From Lineolata rhizophorae (lineage: Eukaryota; Ascomycota; Dothideomycetes; Lineolatales; Lineolataceae), in assembly GCA_010093515.1 (NCBI GenBank), contig MU001680.1:555076-619075 (forward strand): 64,000 nucleotides of DNA. Direction: 5' to 3'. Below, piece by piece: positions 46,324 through 59,118 of the stretch (positions are counted from its first letter, which is position 1; the number at the start of each line of letters is the position of its first letter). Made by a program: the position numbers and the translations under genes. Below the pieces are notes generated by a model. The model saw only the letters and a list, made by a program, of their open reading frames with translations. It ran no database searches and was not told the origin of the DNA.

Positions 46324-49300
46324 GGAGCGGTAAGTGTGTTTTGTAGGAATGTGTTGGGAGGCAATTGGACGGCGATCGAGTCTGTACCGTACGTAGTACC
46401 GAGTAGTTCTGTCTTGCATTTGAACGTGCGTGAGCGGGTGGGTCCAAAAAAGTGGAAGGCGTGGGCATTTGACGCTTTAGGGCTTCACTGGTAGAGGGTA
46501 ACTTTGTGTCTTTAGTTCATCTGCTTAGCCAGAGCGGCTTGTACTTGATGGAGTTAGAGTTTGCAACAGAGAATCCCTGGTGCTAAGATACTCTTTTCTC
46601 GAGTGGTCCCTGATCCCTCACGCGCTATGTTGGGCTTGCGGCAACTCTTCTCCATCTCCTGATAATCATACGAGTTGGCGAATCGGACGCCGCATCAACG
46701 CCTATAATCCCAAGCGTACATTCATATTAGAGCCCTCTTGACGCTTGCTATGCCGGTCAAGGATTTTGTGTTTATTACGAAACAACTTCTTTGCAGCCTT
46801 GACCTCAACCATGTCGATTTAAGGGATCTATGCCGCTTGTTTCCTCTAGTGGATAAAGAGCTGCTTATATCAGGACTACAATTATCGTGAAGAGGCATTC
46901 ACATAGTTGGATGAGAACAGCTAGTAAGGCGCTGAGCCCTTCACACTCTGTTCAAAACGAACTATGTTTATGTGGGAGTGTATGATGCGGGTAAGAACTT
47001 TCTCCGGAACAGGATATCCTGATACATATTCTGGTGAGAAGTAATATTCGAAAGCCATCATTTTCAACGTGCTAACTGAATATTTTGATAAGCTACCCAA
47101 GAACAACATGTGTGCTCATGACGGCTCGTGCTAGTACAATCATATTAGTCACTATTAATTGAAGTTGTTTCAACATAAAGTCAATAGTAGAACATAAGCG
47201 GTTTGACAAAGTATCACCACACCACATGAGTATGCAGCAGATACTCCGAGCTACTTCTAGTAGTAATATAGTCAATGAGATAGGCTTTCAGTTATAATAA
47301 CCCTTTTTTGACCTTGTCTTTTCTTAGACAATCAATCCTACAGCAGAGGAGATCTACCATGCACGTACACGTTGCACCAAAAAAAAAAAAAAATTCAACA
47401 TTACGGCTTGTTCGATCGTGCACACACTCATTCCCAATTCCCAGCCGTTTCGCTATCAAACTGATAGGTGGATTGCAAACGTACGTACGTACATACCTAC
47501 GTGTCGTGGCCCACATTTCATGACGGTAAAAGGCAAGACACACAGGGCGTATCCCAGACGTCACATTGACAGCGGCATCCCGGCTTCGTACCCCTCGACG
47601 ATGACGCAGGCCAACTTCCTTGACCCTCGCGAAAAACGTGGCCGGTTCGGCTTTTTCGAGACGGACCAGGCAGAACCTCCGACCATTGGGACATAAAATA
47701 GCCGGGATCCCATTATCTGCCGGCCTTAAAATTCGCCAGGTATACTCCGTAATCGAGGTCCGCTTAACGGCGCCAAATTGTTCTAGACGCGAAGAAGTCA
47801 AAGGGCGGTGGTGGTCTGTGTGCGTGCCAATGCTGTCATAACTAGGAACATGGCTATGGAGTAAAGTAGAAGTCAGCCAGTCAAGCCAAGCTTCCAGACC
47901 AAGCTGGCGCAAATGCGCTTGCTTGCATTCGCCCCAGCACCGCCGCACATACTACGTAGAATTATAATAATACGGCGCGTTGTCGTCCCATTCCTTTCCC
48001 CTCCCTCTCCTTTTGCTTCAACGACCTAGTGGTTCGATAGAGAACACACTTGCAACGGGCCCTCGTTGGCTGAGAACAATGGATGGTGGGCCTTTGAGTT
48101 TTCGCTGGCCCCGTCAGGTGCCCGGCTATAATGCTATAATACGTTTCACATATACCCGTGTTTGGCAGTCTCTAACGACGGACCTTGCCCAGCCACTCGC
48201 AGTACACCAGTACGTACCAGACCCCCCTGGCCGCGGCGAAAAGGCTTGAAAATTGGATCGTGAAATTCTCGACCACCAGAAAACCTGCTGTGCCGCGGGT
48301 ACTCCGGATCAGGGCATGCCGTCTCGGTAGCGGTCTCTGGAGGAGATGTGACGACTGGCAGCTATGGAAGCACCCTCGACTGACCGGATTCGAGGGTGAT
48401 GAACCGATCGCCGGCTTCGCTGACGGAGTGCAAAGCACCCTGCTTGGCTCCTTCTACTAAAGACGGCTACTAACTCAAGACGAAGTGGCACTCAGCCTAG
48501 CACATCCAGCACAAGCGAGCAAAGAGTATGTACGCGGAAGCCGGAGGAACCTCGCGGTATCAGTGACCACATTGCATCCTTGGACATCGTTATCGCGTGT
48601 TCTCCGCGGCCAATCTTCTACGCCGGTGGAAGGAACCCGCGCCAAGCGGCGTGGCCTCGTGCCCACCCGCAATCCTAAGGGCTACCCGTCGGTATGCCGT
48701 AAAGTGGATACTCCGCTCTTTTGCCGGGGCGGGAAGCGACGTCGTCTGCAGCAACGGATTAGCACCGAAACTCACTGCGCCCATTGCGGGCCGTAACCGA
48801 GCCGGCTTGGGTACATCCTCCGGCCAGGAATTCGGTAAAGCAAACGACAACGATCGGCTTCGACTTGAAGGTACGAGACGGGCGGGGCTACGTGGTTAGG
48901 GACGGTGCGAAAAAGACGACAGGGCTCTCTAGCACGTCTTTCCATGGGCCCCCTCCGCATTGACACCACCCGCGCAATAAGGTCCGAGGGGCGGCCGTGC
49001 AGATGAGGTGAGCTCGCGCACGCCAGAGGGAGGCACAGCTGCAGAGATACGGGATGCAGGCACAAAACGCCACAAAATAGCAGGGTCAATAAGACAGATT
49101 GACTTAGCGATAGGGCAGTAGCCAGTCTTGCAATCCAGGTTGAAACTCCTGTATCAATGTATCGGCCTCGGTTGCACGCAGGAGCTCACGAGATGTTGAC
49201 GGGTTTCCGGGAAACACCGAAATGCCCAAAGCCGGCCCCGCTTGCAGCAGATCCATAAGAAAATACCAAGGAAAAGGAGAACTAAGTGAGCGGTTAGGCA

Positions 49301-51013
49301 GTCGCCACGCCGTGCAATATACTGCATACTTGGCGGTATGACACCGATTCTGCAGAGTACATACAACGTGCCTATCCTGACTGTTTCTCTCTCGTATCGT
49401 GCGTGATTTTGTTAGGTGACTTTTAGCATTTCTGTTCCCCTGATTGCTTAACATTCACCCTGGCCGGAAATACTCTAGGCATGTACATGTCGGCTGGCCA
49501 CCAGGGATCGGTTGGTCGTCTGCGCAAGAGCTAGAGCTGCGAGTGACACACAGCGGCTCCATCTCGTCCAACGCAACTATGTCGAGCGTTCGCAGACTTG
49601 TCGCCGTCGGCGGTCTCGGCAGCATATGTGGAATTGAGAGATGTAGAACCTGATTTCTCTGTGCCTGATTTTTTTTTCTCTTTGCTAGATCTCCGATTTC
49701 TAGGATTGAAATGGGTATAGTGGCCTGGAACACTACAATAGAGATAATAGAACGTGCAAGGCGTTCGAAGAGAAACAGCGATACTAACCTGCAGAATCCT
49801 GGCATGGAGGTCGGCCGGGTGATTGCGTAAAGCCGTTCTAGACGCGCAAATCTGTCCTTGGTGTGTGTGTGGGAGGTCGTTGGGCGCGCATTCCGCATAG
49901 ACCGAAGTAGGTCCGCCGGCAACTGCAACAGTACGTATCCTTAACTAGTTCACAGAAGGCGGGGCGTTTTAGATTGGCAAGATGCATATGCGTGGCGGAA
50001 ATTTTTTTGTCTTTTTCTGTTCTTACCCATGCCAGTGTATATTGAAAGTGCGGAGAAGGGTCGGATCGCGCTTTCGGACCAGGGTTTCACATGCCCAAAA
50101 AAGCCCCGCCGAGAGATACATTATGTTCGACATACCCGGGCTTTGATGGTGGGTTGATATTTCGCAGTGGATCGAACTAGGCCGAAGCTAACCACCGGGA
50201 GTTCTCTTCTCTCTTGACTTCCATCTCTTCCGACCGTTGGATGAATTTATCCTGAGGGGCAGGGCATGCTAAATGAGAAGCAAGCATATCCATTAGGAGC
50301 AGTGGGAACAAGACGAATTGGGAACGGAGCTGGAAGCAGTTTGCTTTGCGTGTAGGTAAAGCATTCCGGAATAGAGTAATTGAGAAGCCCTATTGGAAGA
50401 GGGGTCGTGCAGCGACCTACTATACCCAACGCCCATCGTGTAGATGCTTTTCTGTTAATCGTAAACCAACTCAGGCCGAATAGGGAAATACTATTGCAGA
50501 GTCAACCAATCCGCGTCTACACATTTAATTCATAAATACCGTACCTTCGAAGTAGACCCACAAAGATTGCGAAACCGGGTACGAACACGTCCCGGAGGGT
50601 TTCGCCCGGTCTAGTGCGTCTAATTCTAGGCCCTTTGAAAATAAAATAAATCTGAGGAAGCAAAGCAAAGAGAAGCCAATGCAGCCAAGACCGGCCAAAC
50701 ATGTGGGAAAGTTTAGGATGAGGAAGAGCCGAACAAGGGGCCTGACCCGGGTTCAGAACCGGAGAGTTTTTGTCGAAAAGATATGGTTGCGAACTTGGTG
50801 GGCGGGAAGAAAAGAAAGGGAAAAACTAAATAAAAAGGATACCCTGCGGCGGGCATGATCGATGGATGGCGTAGGCCGGTCGTCGAAGAGCGGCGGAGAT
50901 ATAACTGCTTCCCACGGCACGCTACGGATGTGCGCGAAGGCAGTAGGAAGCAGGTACGTGGCCACTGATGCGCTCACGATTTCTCGACCTTTCCTCTTGC
51001 AGGTCCGCTCATT

Positions 51014-51351
51014 ATGCGCGAATCCCATGTGAAGATTCCCATTGAGCTCGCCAAAAGGATGGACCTAATCGATTCGGTATATGCTCGCATGGAGGGCTGC
51101 ATCACTAATACAGGTGGCGCGGTACACCACCTCTTCGTGGCCCCGATGGAGACGGCCAAGTTGGTAATAGGAGGACGCAGAGTGTCATGATTGGTAAGGG
51201 CGAGCGGCGACAAGATGTTCGATTCACTCACCATGTTGCCCGAGAGCTAGCCGTGTCCGAACAGTACCTTGTTGCTGACATGGCTTTCCGCACATTCCAA
51301 ATAGCTCTGAGGTCATGGGTACCATTCGGCAGCAAAACAACCAAAGGCTAG
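51014..51351 (+). CDS. Weak candidate: small two-exon gene, 78 residues, unknown
   Basis: An ATG at 51014 opens a frame starting MRESHVKIPIELAKRMDLID. It lies 12 nt after a good acceptor-like site (TTTCCTCTTGCAG at 50990-51002), which itself follows a GTACGT donor and a CTCAC branch-like site. A GTAATA donor at 51164 and a GAACAG acceptor ending at 51264 (with CTCAC upstream) keep the frame, adding YLVADMAFRTFQIALRSW and ending at TAG 51349-51351. Without splicing the frame stops at 51190. The amino acid composition is protein-like, but frames this short arise often by chance and no homologue is recognised. Confidence 0.2.
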
Positions 51352-53729
51352 TAAAACAGAATGCACCGCGCTACATGACATGGTGGTGTGCACGATGCTG
51401 CGGGGCTTTGATCGTCACGCTGCTCCCCTGGCGGTTGGTTGGCAGAAAGATGCCGGGGACGTCGCAACCAATTCTTGCCGTCGTTTGGCCGCCAGGTTCA
51501 CCAGGGAAAAGTTCAGACGTTAGGAGCAATAACGAGGGTCAAGGGTAGCGAAAGGCCTGAGGGAAATGGGCGTCGGCGCAACATCCCCGCAAAGTCAGGG
51601 GGGCGGGCTTTGCGGTGCGTTTAGCTGTGAGTGGTGCCGACTGGGGGGGGAGGAGCTGCGGCAAGCGGCCTGCGAACGCCCATCTTGCGTCTCTCCTCCG
51701 CACCCCTAACGGACCACCATACGTACCCACGCCCGCCCCCCCTTCCCGCGACCTCATCTCGCCAACATGCACGTTTGTACCTAGTGACCTCCTTCCTGCC
51801 CTTCCCCCTCCGCAACAACGCACGCACGCGCCGCGCTTTTTGTCACCGCACAGCGTGCGTGCGGCGTGCCCTCATGTAGCGCCACTTATCGTGGAACGCC
51901 GCTCGCGCCCGTCAACCCAGCTTGGCGCTGCGCTTCTTGCAGGTTTCCTCTTTAATTGATTTCTCGCGCCTGTCATAGTAGTCCTGCCGATCAGGAGGCG
52001 GACAGTCTTCTGATTTCGCCAAGCCTTTCGCAGAGCCTGGTGAGAGAGGACGGGACGGCAGGGCGGGGATCGTCAACCTGGAAGTGTGGTTATTACTTAC
52101 GCGATACTTTCTGGCACGCCGGAGCGCACGATGGTACATTCGGCTGCAACCGGCGCGGGCGCGGAGGCACCCGCACCGGAACTAACAATGGGACTCCCAT
52201 GCTGCTGCACACGCACACATACTAGACTCAGTAGCACTAATCTCCCAGTTCCCCTTCTCTTCCACCACAAGCGTTCCAGAATGCCGGCAGAAGACGTGAC
52301 GAATGCCGTGGGAATCGACACGCCTCGTCATTTCCGGAAGGACCAGGGGGGAGAGAGGGTATGCCTACAACCAGAGCCGGCCGCAAGCTCCCGTCGTTAG
52401 AGAAAAAGTTCCATGTGCGCGGAGATGTCGCCTCCGAGGTAATGAGGCCGGGGAAAGGAGGGCGCTCACCGGCCGAGTTGTGGCCCTGAGTTATGACGGG
52501 AGGGCGGCCCTCTTCCAGAAGCGTTCGACGGCTAAATTCTGGCGGCCAATCCCCCCCCTCCCCTGGCCCTGCCCTCCTCTCTCCCCCACAACCTAACGTC
52601 CAACGGGCGGGATCTCGCCGTTGCGGGGAAGCACGTTCGCTAGGGGTGGGCAGCGCCGAACCAATCGACGTGCGCAGGTAGGCCTTCTGTCTCGCTTCAT
52701 TGGCCCTGCTAGGGCATTTGTAGCAGATGAATAAGCTTCTTTGCTGTAGCTAAATAGGCGGCGCTAGCTGGGTTGGAGTGCCAATAGGAAGAGTGGCACA
52801 TCTACTGTCTACACGAGGTCGTGGCTGTCACTATAGGGACAGGAGTGGGTGGTGCGGAGGTCGCGTTACTCGCGTAAGGGGGAATGCGATCCCGTAATTT
52901 TGTGGGCTACATACTTGGGTGTTGCTACTGTACAGGGCATATTCACTTCGTACTGGAGGAGAAAAAAAGGCAAACGATGTCGAAAGGACAAAGTGCGTAT
53001 GTGAACGAAGGGAAAAGAAAGGTAAAACGACAAAATCATCAATAGGGGGTATATCGCCATGCTTTCCATGCAGCGCCCTCGATGCTGGTTTCTGTAGATC
53101 AAGCGCTACCGCTCCACAAACTTACCACCCAACTCGAGACCACATCATTAAAAACATCCGCGCCGAGTCCAAATCGTAATTCTTCCCCAATCCAGTCATT
53201 CTGCCTTCCCGGGAGGCCGATGGTTGTAGCGTGAACCAATGAGTCGAAACAAAGCAGGACGAAATTAGATACTTTACTCGATTCCATCATGCACCAGCGT
53301 CTCCTCGTTCGGCACTTTCCCCCCTTTTCCCCCACACGCTGATAGAACAATTCGAGAACGCACAGCCACGCGCACCTCTCGCTCGCTCTTTCGACGGCCA
53401 TGCTTTCCCCGGTCACCAACTTGCAGTGCCGACTAGCGGGGCACCACCCAGGTTCGTTATATCATACCCGTAAAAAGAAAAAATTTAAAGAAATTTTTTT
53501 TCTCCGTGTTGAGGCCTGCGCAACGCGCATTCGCCAATATGTACCCGGGCTCTGGGAAAATTGCCGTTGCGCGAATCGGTTCCGGCCTCGCCACATCCCC
53601 CCACCTCCCCCCAATCTCCCGAAAAGGACGCTGACGATCAGGCAATTTTTGCGCGCAGGGCAGGATGCCTTGCAGGAATCGTGCAGCGTTCCGCGAGTGT
53701 GGGTGTGCGAACTCGTCGTGTGTATGTGC

Positions 53730-53733
<4 letters not shown>

Positions 53734-53760
<27 letters not shown>
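53734..53760. repeat. (GT)13 microsatellite in the 3' flank of the Zn2Cys6 gene
   Basis: Thirteen uninterrupted GT units with imperfect units before them, ending 15 bp from the stop of the minus-strand regulator. It would appear as (AC)n in that gene's 3' UTR. Confidence 0.95.
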
Positions 53761-53775
53761 GCTGTCTCATCGCCC

Positions 53776-56066
53776 TCAGACCTTGAGCCCGGCCGAACGC
53801 AGGAACATTTGTCTGCGCTCTTCCGCTTCGCGGAGAATCTCCGCCGAGAGCCGAAGGCTTGGCGCCAAGTGCGCGAAGCGTTCGATCTCGTAGACGACCT
53901 CCTCGATGATGACGTCCATCTGATGCGGTGGAGGCAGCAGCGCTGATAGAGATGGTGACATGGTGGCACCCATGACGAGTAAAGTCTGGGAGACTATAGA
54001 CAGTGCGCCTTGCCACAAGTAAGGCAGGTGACCCGCATGGTGAGCCGAGATGTGTTCAAGTTGTCGGACACAAGCCTCAAGGCACTTGGTACAGTTTTCT
54101 TGGACTGTCGGGTCCATAGCGGCCGACTCATCGTTGAGAACGGCGAGAATATAGGGTCGGAAGATGATAGTGCGACAGGCAAAGTAACGTAGTCGAAGGA
54201 CAGTCTGGACCGGGTTGGATAGGGGCACCTTTGAGTGCGGGAAGCGCACCGGGGCAGGCAAGCCTTCGTACCATTGGGCCAACTGGTAATCGAGCTCGGC
54301 AACAAGTGGTTCCAGAGTAGCCGTTGAGGTTTGCGCATTGGTCTTTGTGTAGATGAGGTGGCTCACGCGATTGAGTAGTCGTCGCAGGGCAATCTCGGCC
54401 AAGAAGTACCAGAGTTCATCCTTGCCGACGGCTTCTTCGCCCTCATCTTCAAAGCCGCCCGGTAGGCCGACAGACTCTTCGAACTGAACGATGCCGGAAT
54501 GTGGCAAGTCTAACTCGGCAAGGAGGTCGCTACACATAAGTCAGCATTGCACGGCAGTGTGTAACTTGATATCATATTTACCGCGCGTACCTCTCGAAGA
54601 GCAACGTGTTCCAGTAGACACGCTCACCCAACTCCTTCGAGTGCGAGGGCAGCCTCCCCGGCGCCGAGAGCAGAAGCTGCAGCTTCATGCTCGTGCTCGT
54701 GAGGAGGTTCCACGCCTCTAGCGGGCGCACAATGTAGAACAGGTAGGCCGAGGCGAGGATGTGGCACTGCGCGGAGAGCACGGTGTTGCGCGTCATGAGG
54801 CTCGGCAGCAGTGCCCAGGCGGCTGCGAAGTACGACAGCCCCGGTGGGTCCTTGTCGGGTGGCTGCTGCGAGATGCTCCCGGCGGAGGAGGCGGCGCCCA
54901 GTGCCAGCACTAGGAGGACGACGCAGCTCTCGGGGCCCTCGCGGAAGCCGTGCGACAAGGCGGTGCGGTAATAACTCGTCCAGTTGTGCGGGTTCACGCA
55001 GGCGTACCAAACGTTAACCCGCTCGAAGTAGGCATGCACGTAGCCCGCCGTGTTGGATAGGTCGACGCTCTGCGAGGCGCCGAAGTGGAGCGGCTCGCGC
55101 GCCATCTCGAGCTGAAGCAGGACCTGCGGGTCGTAGGGGCGCGAGACCAAGTCGCGGATCATGGGCCACTGGAGTAGGTGCAGCGCCGGCGTGGTGTGGT
55201 ATTTGGGCATGGTCGAAATATTGCCCGTGGTGCTGGACCACGTGCCCAGGCCCATGGGCACCATGCCGATGTGGGACGAGACGTTGCTGGTGCTGCGCGC
55301 CAGCATCTCCTCGTTGGTGCTGTTGCTCGCCGTCGGCGAGTGCGTAGTGCCGAGATTGATGTTCGCTGTCTGCGACATGATGTTGGTCTGCAGCAGGCCC
55401 TCGATGCGATTGAGCCGCTCGAGGATAAGCTTATCGCCAGCGTCGAGCTTGATGCCGGGCTCGCGGTAAACGCACTCGGCGTTGAGCTCGGTGCACAGCC
55501 GGCATTTCGGGCGCGACCCATCGCACCGCGATTTTCTGGAGCGACATATTTCACACTGCGCGAGCACACACTGTCAGCCACAGGGGGGTGGATGAGGCCG
55601 GGGTGGCTACCGGATCGATTCCGACCCAAGGCGTGGTGGGGCTGGTGCAACGTACCGCAATCGTCGCGCGGCGGCGCGGGTAGTCAATGGTGTCGGTGCT
55701 CGGGCGCTTCTTGGGATTGGTCGTCTGGCGCGAGTCAGCTCCGTTGGTGGCCGCTGGAGCGGCGCCGGCGCTGAGCGGTGGCTTGTCGCCGGAGAGGTCG
55801 CGCTCCGTGGACGACTGCGACATGTTGCGCGGGCGCTTCTTGAAGGCGGGTCCGTTCAGAATGCCGTTGGAGGGCGAGTAGAGGCCATTGGGCGAGATGG
55901 GCGAGTCCAGCGCGAGGTGCGGCGACTTGAGGGCCGTCTTGAGGACGAAGTTGGACGTGTCGGGCAGCGCGGCGAGGTTGAGGCAGAACTGGTCGTGCGG
56001 GAAGTGGCCGTTGGTGGTTGCGGCCGACACTGGACTTACATCTGGGGAAGGCGTGACGGCGGCCAT
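53776..56066 (-). CDS. Zn2Cys6 (fungal binuclear cluster) transcription factor, target unknown
   Basis: Three exons: 56066-55656, 55555-54591 and 54529-53776; introns of 100 and 61 nt; 709 residues. The N-terminal 137 residues are disordered and contain KKRP-type basic clusters. Exon 2 begins exactly at the first zinc-binding cysteine: C138-x2-C141-x6-C148-x6-C155-x2-C158-x6-C165, preceded by RRRATIA. A short linker and a probable coiled-coil dimerisation helix follow (AGDKLILERLNRIEGLLQ). The remainder (from about residue 240) is the helical fungal regulator middle-homology region, with segments such as FREGPESCVVLLVLALGAAS and LRYFACRTIIFRPYILAVL. Regulators of this class bind CGG-containing sites. 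I cannot name the orthologue. The start at 56066 is the first ATG in frame. Confidence 0.87.
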
Positions 56067-58929
56067 TATGATGGCGGGCGGTGGCTGATGATTGGCGCCG
56101 GGCGCCGGCCGGGGGCCCCGCGGGGAAGGGCAGGATCAGGGGCCGAGGCGCGCGCGGCAGCCCTCGACGACCAAGCCGGCAACAGGCGGGCCTGCAGGCG
56201 ACACGCGGGGCACGACGCGCAGGGCCGGTCTGGCGCGGGCGAGGAGCGGCAGCAGCAGCAGCGGCAGCGACGGCGGCGGCGGCGGCGGCGGCGGGCTGAG
56301 GCCCAGATAGGAATGCCGGTGGTGAGTGGCCGGCGAGGGACCGTCTGGCGGCGGGGCAGCGCTCGGCCGGCGAATGGATCGAAGACCTCTCCCGCCTGTG
56401 GAGCAAGCAATGCGTCGGGCTCCTCTCGTCGTCCCTTTATTCTCTTTCTGTCAAGAGGCCTTGCGCGAGGCACGATCTCGTCTGGGGGGTTTGCAGCAGG
56501 CGTGTGCAGGCGCTCCTGAATATATCAGTTCCGGGCGAACGAACGAGCGAGCGGCGCCGGCCCTGCAGGCCAGGCTGCTTTGGCCCGCCGCTCGCCAACG
56601 CCTTAAATTCCAACCAAGATGAAGACGCGGACGCGGGGAGAGGCCTGCGTGCCGCCCGGGGCAAATCGCGATATCACACGTCCTGAAAAGCTCCAGGGTT
56701 TCGACGAGGGCGTGCACCGGGTTCGGCGCGCGGCCGCGGCGGACAGGGCAGGGCCCGGGGTGCCCGGGGGCTCCCTGGAGGGATGCCCACTCCAGGCCCC
56801 TGCGCCCTCGAACCCTGGCCCGGCATGCTCGAGGGAAAAGGGCTTGGCTGAGAACGGCTCTGGGGCGAGGCGGCGAACAGCTTGCCAGGCTCGGGTGATA
56901 TGGGACGTGCGGTAGAGCTCACCTCGACGAACAGCGGCCCGCGCGGTGCGGCGCCCTGCCGTCGGCCGGTGGCTTGCGGTTGGCGGCGGACGGAGACGGG
57001 CGGTCCAGTCGCATCGTCGTCGGCGGGGAGATAGTACATGCGCATACCATGTACGTACCTTCGCACATGCTGCGTCAAGTTTCTCTCGCGCGCGCACGCG
57101 CTCCGTCTCCCGCTCTGTACGCAGCACTCGCGGCGCCGGGGCAATTTCCCGCTGCTGCTCCGGAGCGGCCCTGCTGGGCACCGTGCATCTCGCAGACTCG
57201 CACCGCGCGGGGAACGCAGCTGTGCCCACCGCGTCGTGCCTGCTGCGCCATGTATAACAGCGCTGATATAGGTCACCTCGTCGCCCTCCACGGCCGCCCG
57301 TTGTATGTAATAGCCGGCGCGAGCTACTCCAGACCGGCCAGCGCGTGGATCATCGGTCGCCCATGAGCGGACCTGCAGACGGCGCAAGGATTGCCAGATG
57401 CTAGCAGGCCGTCTTCCAACGTATATTGCGCCAAGCCCGCCAATGTGCCACTCCCACCCATGCCCACTTCGCCTGGCTGGCTGTCGCCTGCCTGCTATAA
57501 TTTTTTGATGCCCAAGTTCGTTAAGTCCGCTACGAGGCCTCTCCCCGCCAGCACCTGGCCCCCTCCCGTCGCGGCCCCTGCGTTGAGAAGGCCTCAAGAA
57601 GCTGGAAAGTGTGGAGTGCAGATCTGGGGTATAGAGCCATCTCCGTTCGGCTTCCTCCCCAGTCCCCGTACTCCCGTGTCAGATGTAAGTACCCACCTCG
57701 TTGACTTTTGCCCACTGGTACCTCCCTCCTCGTACAAGTCGCCCGCCACTTCAGAATGCCGACTGCCTATGCGATATTATAGAATATACTGGCCTGTTGT
57801 TTTGCTAGGATGGTGGATGCATTTTCTTTTCCTTTCGGGGCCAATTATAGCCCACTAGCCCGTTTCGTTCAGAGCTGGCCTTTTCCGCCACTTCCTAGGA
57901 GCTAGTTAATGTGATTCCGCCTTAGTATGGCTAAAGTTATAGTCAAAATTTTTGATTCCTTTTTTTTTTTAAAAAAAAAAACTGCGCTGCTTAACACCCC
58001 CTATTCTTTCCCGTACTTGCTCGACGATGGCTAAGTATGCAAAGGAGACTTCTGTTCCGATCAAGCCACGCTTCGTACGGGACGTGCCGCGCGCCGCCTC
58101 TCGGTAGATCGTCGCCGCGGAAACGGCTTCGCAAGTCTTTCTTTCGCCTATCGAGGCATTCCATGCACATCAGCTCGTAATCTCCTATCCAAAAGCGCCA
58201 CAAAGAGATCGTAGCTTTAGCTTTGCGTAAGAGTATGTACATATGTACATACACACCTCGTAGGCGAGACGCACCGAATTCTCATTGGCGCCGAGTCACC
58301 ACCACAGAATTAGTAACTCTGCTTCAGCAGTTAACGTCTCGGCCATTTGCTGTCTTATATCAGTCGCCTACTATAGCCCTCTGCGGGTTTGAAACTAGAA
58401 GACCTCGTCAGACCCACAGCCCAACATGCCAACCTAGGTTATTGACAAGCCAATTTCGCCTCCAAGGAACTCCAAGTGGACTCTGGCTGGACTTCCGAGT
58501 GATTAGCGCGCTAGATATAAGATAACAGAAACCGGAAGCAAGACACTCCGGACTGGTTGGGATACGAAGGTACAACCCGATAGTACCCTAGTTGATACTC
58601 GTCGCTCTCGTACCACTGAAACCTCTGCCCGATTGCTCATTCGACAGCTTGGAAAATGAGCAACCTTTGGATAGCGCATGCATTAATGCACCAGCTACCC
58701 TGCTATACTTGTGGCGAGACGGCCGTCTTCTGATGCGCATCAGAGACGCAGGCCGTACAGTGCAGACCACACCATGGAGCAAGACGGATTCCTAAGACGG
58801 CAGCGAGCTAAAAATCCCAATAATTTTCATTATAGTCAGCCCCCGCATACTTGCCACCCTTGGTAATTTTCTTGTCAAACCATCGCGACTTTGCAATATA
58901 TAAATCATCAGAGCTATCCATCAGGGTGG
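56067..58929. other. GC-rich leader/promoter region of the Zn2Cys6 gene, then AT-richer spacer
   Basis: About 2.9 kb without a supported gene. The first 1.3 kb is very GC-rich and presumably holds the regulator's long 5' leader and promoter. Open frames there are Arg/Ala/Pro-rich chance frames on both strands. A run of about T11 followed by A11 (57960-57981) forms a perfect A/T palindrome. The rest shows nothing recognisable. Confidence 0.5.
56271..56294. repeat. (CGG)8 trinucleotide repeat upstream of the Zn2Cys6 gene
   Basis: Eight CGG units on the plus strand, preceded by an AGC/GGC-rich stretch. It lies 205-228 bp upstream of the regulator's ATG, so the transcript would carry (CCG)n if the leader extends that far. 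Confidence 0.9.
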
Positions 58930-59118
58930 ATGGCTGCAAAGCAAGAAAGCAAGAATAATATCGAAGCGCAGCATAGCTTTGACCCCACGATACCGCATGT
59001 GACTGTTGATTTCGAGACAGATCCGAGGAACGAAGGCGTTCTCATCGAGAAGTTAAGCGTAAATGGGCGGCGCGAGACGAGACGTGCGCCGAAAATGGAA
59101 ACCGAGATCCTGGCATAA
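58930..59118 (+). CDS. Weak candidate: small hydrophilic protein, 62 residues, unknown
   Basis: An ATG at 58930 opens 62 codons of polar, charged sequence (MAAKQESKNNIEAQHSFDPT, later VDFETDPRNEGVLIEKLSVN) ending at TAA 59116-59118. The composition is protein-like and ATATATAAAT, a TATA-type word, lies about 35 bp upstream. That spacing is too short for a normal leader, so it may be chance or an internal exon of a longer gene whose other exons I could not define. No homologue is recognised. Confidence 0.25.
   Translation: MAAKQESKNNIEAQHSFDPTIPHVTVDFETDPRNEGVLIEKLSVNGRRETRRAPKMETEILA

Larger units (their letters stand above)
46324..53775. other. 7.4-kb intergenic region without a convincing gene
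   Basis: The longest gene-free stretch of the window, between AP-1 beta and the Zn2Cys6 regulator (convergent). The left part (46.5-47.4 kb) is AT-rich and includes a poly-A run near 47381-47394. Open frames up to about 220 codons occur, but their compositions are random, most lack ATG starts, and no domain is visible. A weak two-exon candidate lies at 51014-51351. No tRNA, rRNA or transposon was recognised. Non-coding transcripts cannot be excluded. Confidence 0.5.

Noticed and set aside
47292-47948. 218-codon minus-strand open frame in the gene desert
   Set aside because: Random-looking composition and a homopolymer-derived Phe run; no family resemblance.
49455-49898. 147-codon ATG frame on the minus strand, with possible internal splice sites
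   Set aside because: Open through the putative intron, no domain, and alternative splicing leads to an early stop; not distinguishable from chance.
56674-57597. 300-codon minus-strand open frame upstream of the Zn2Cys6 gene
   Set aside because: Same pattern of GC-driven open frames; no domain, signal or splice evidence.
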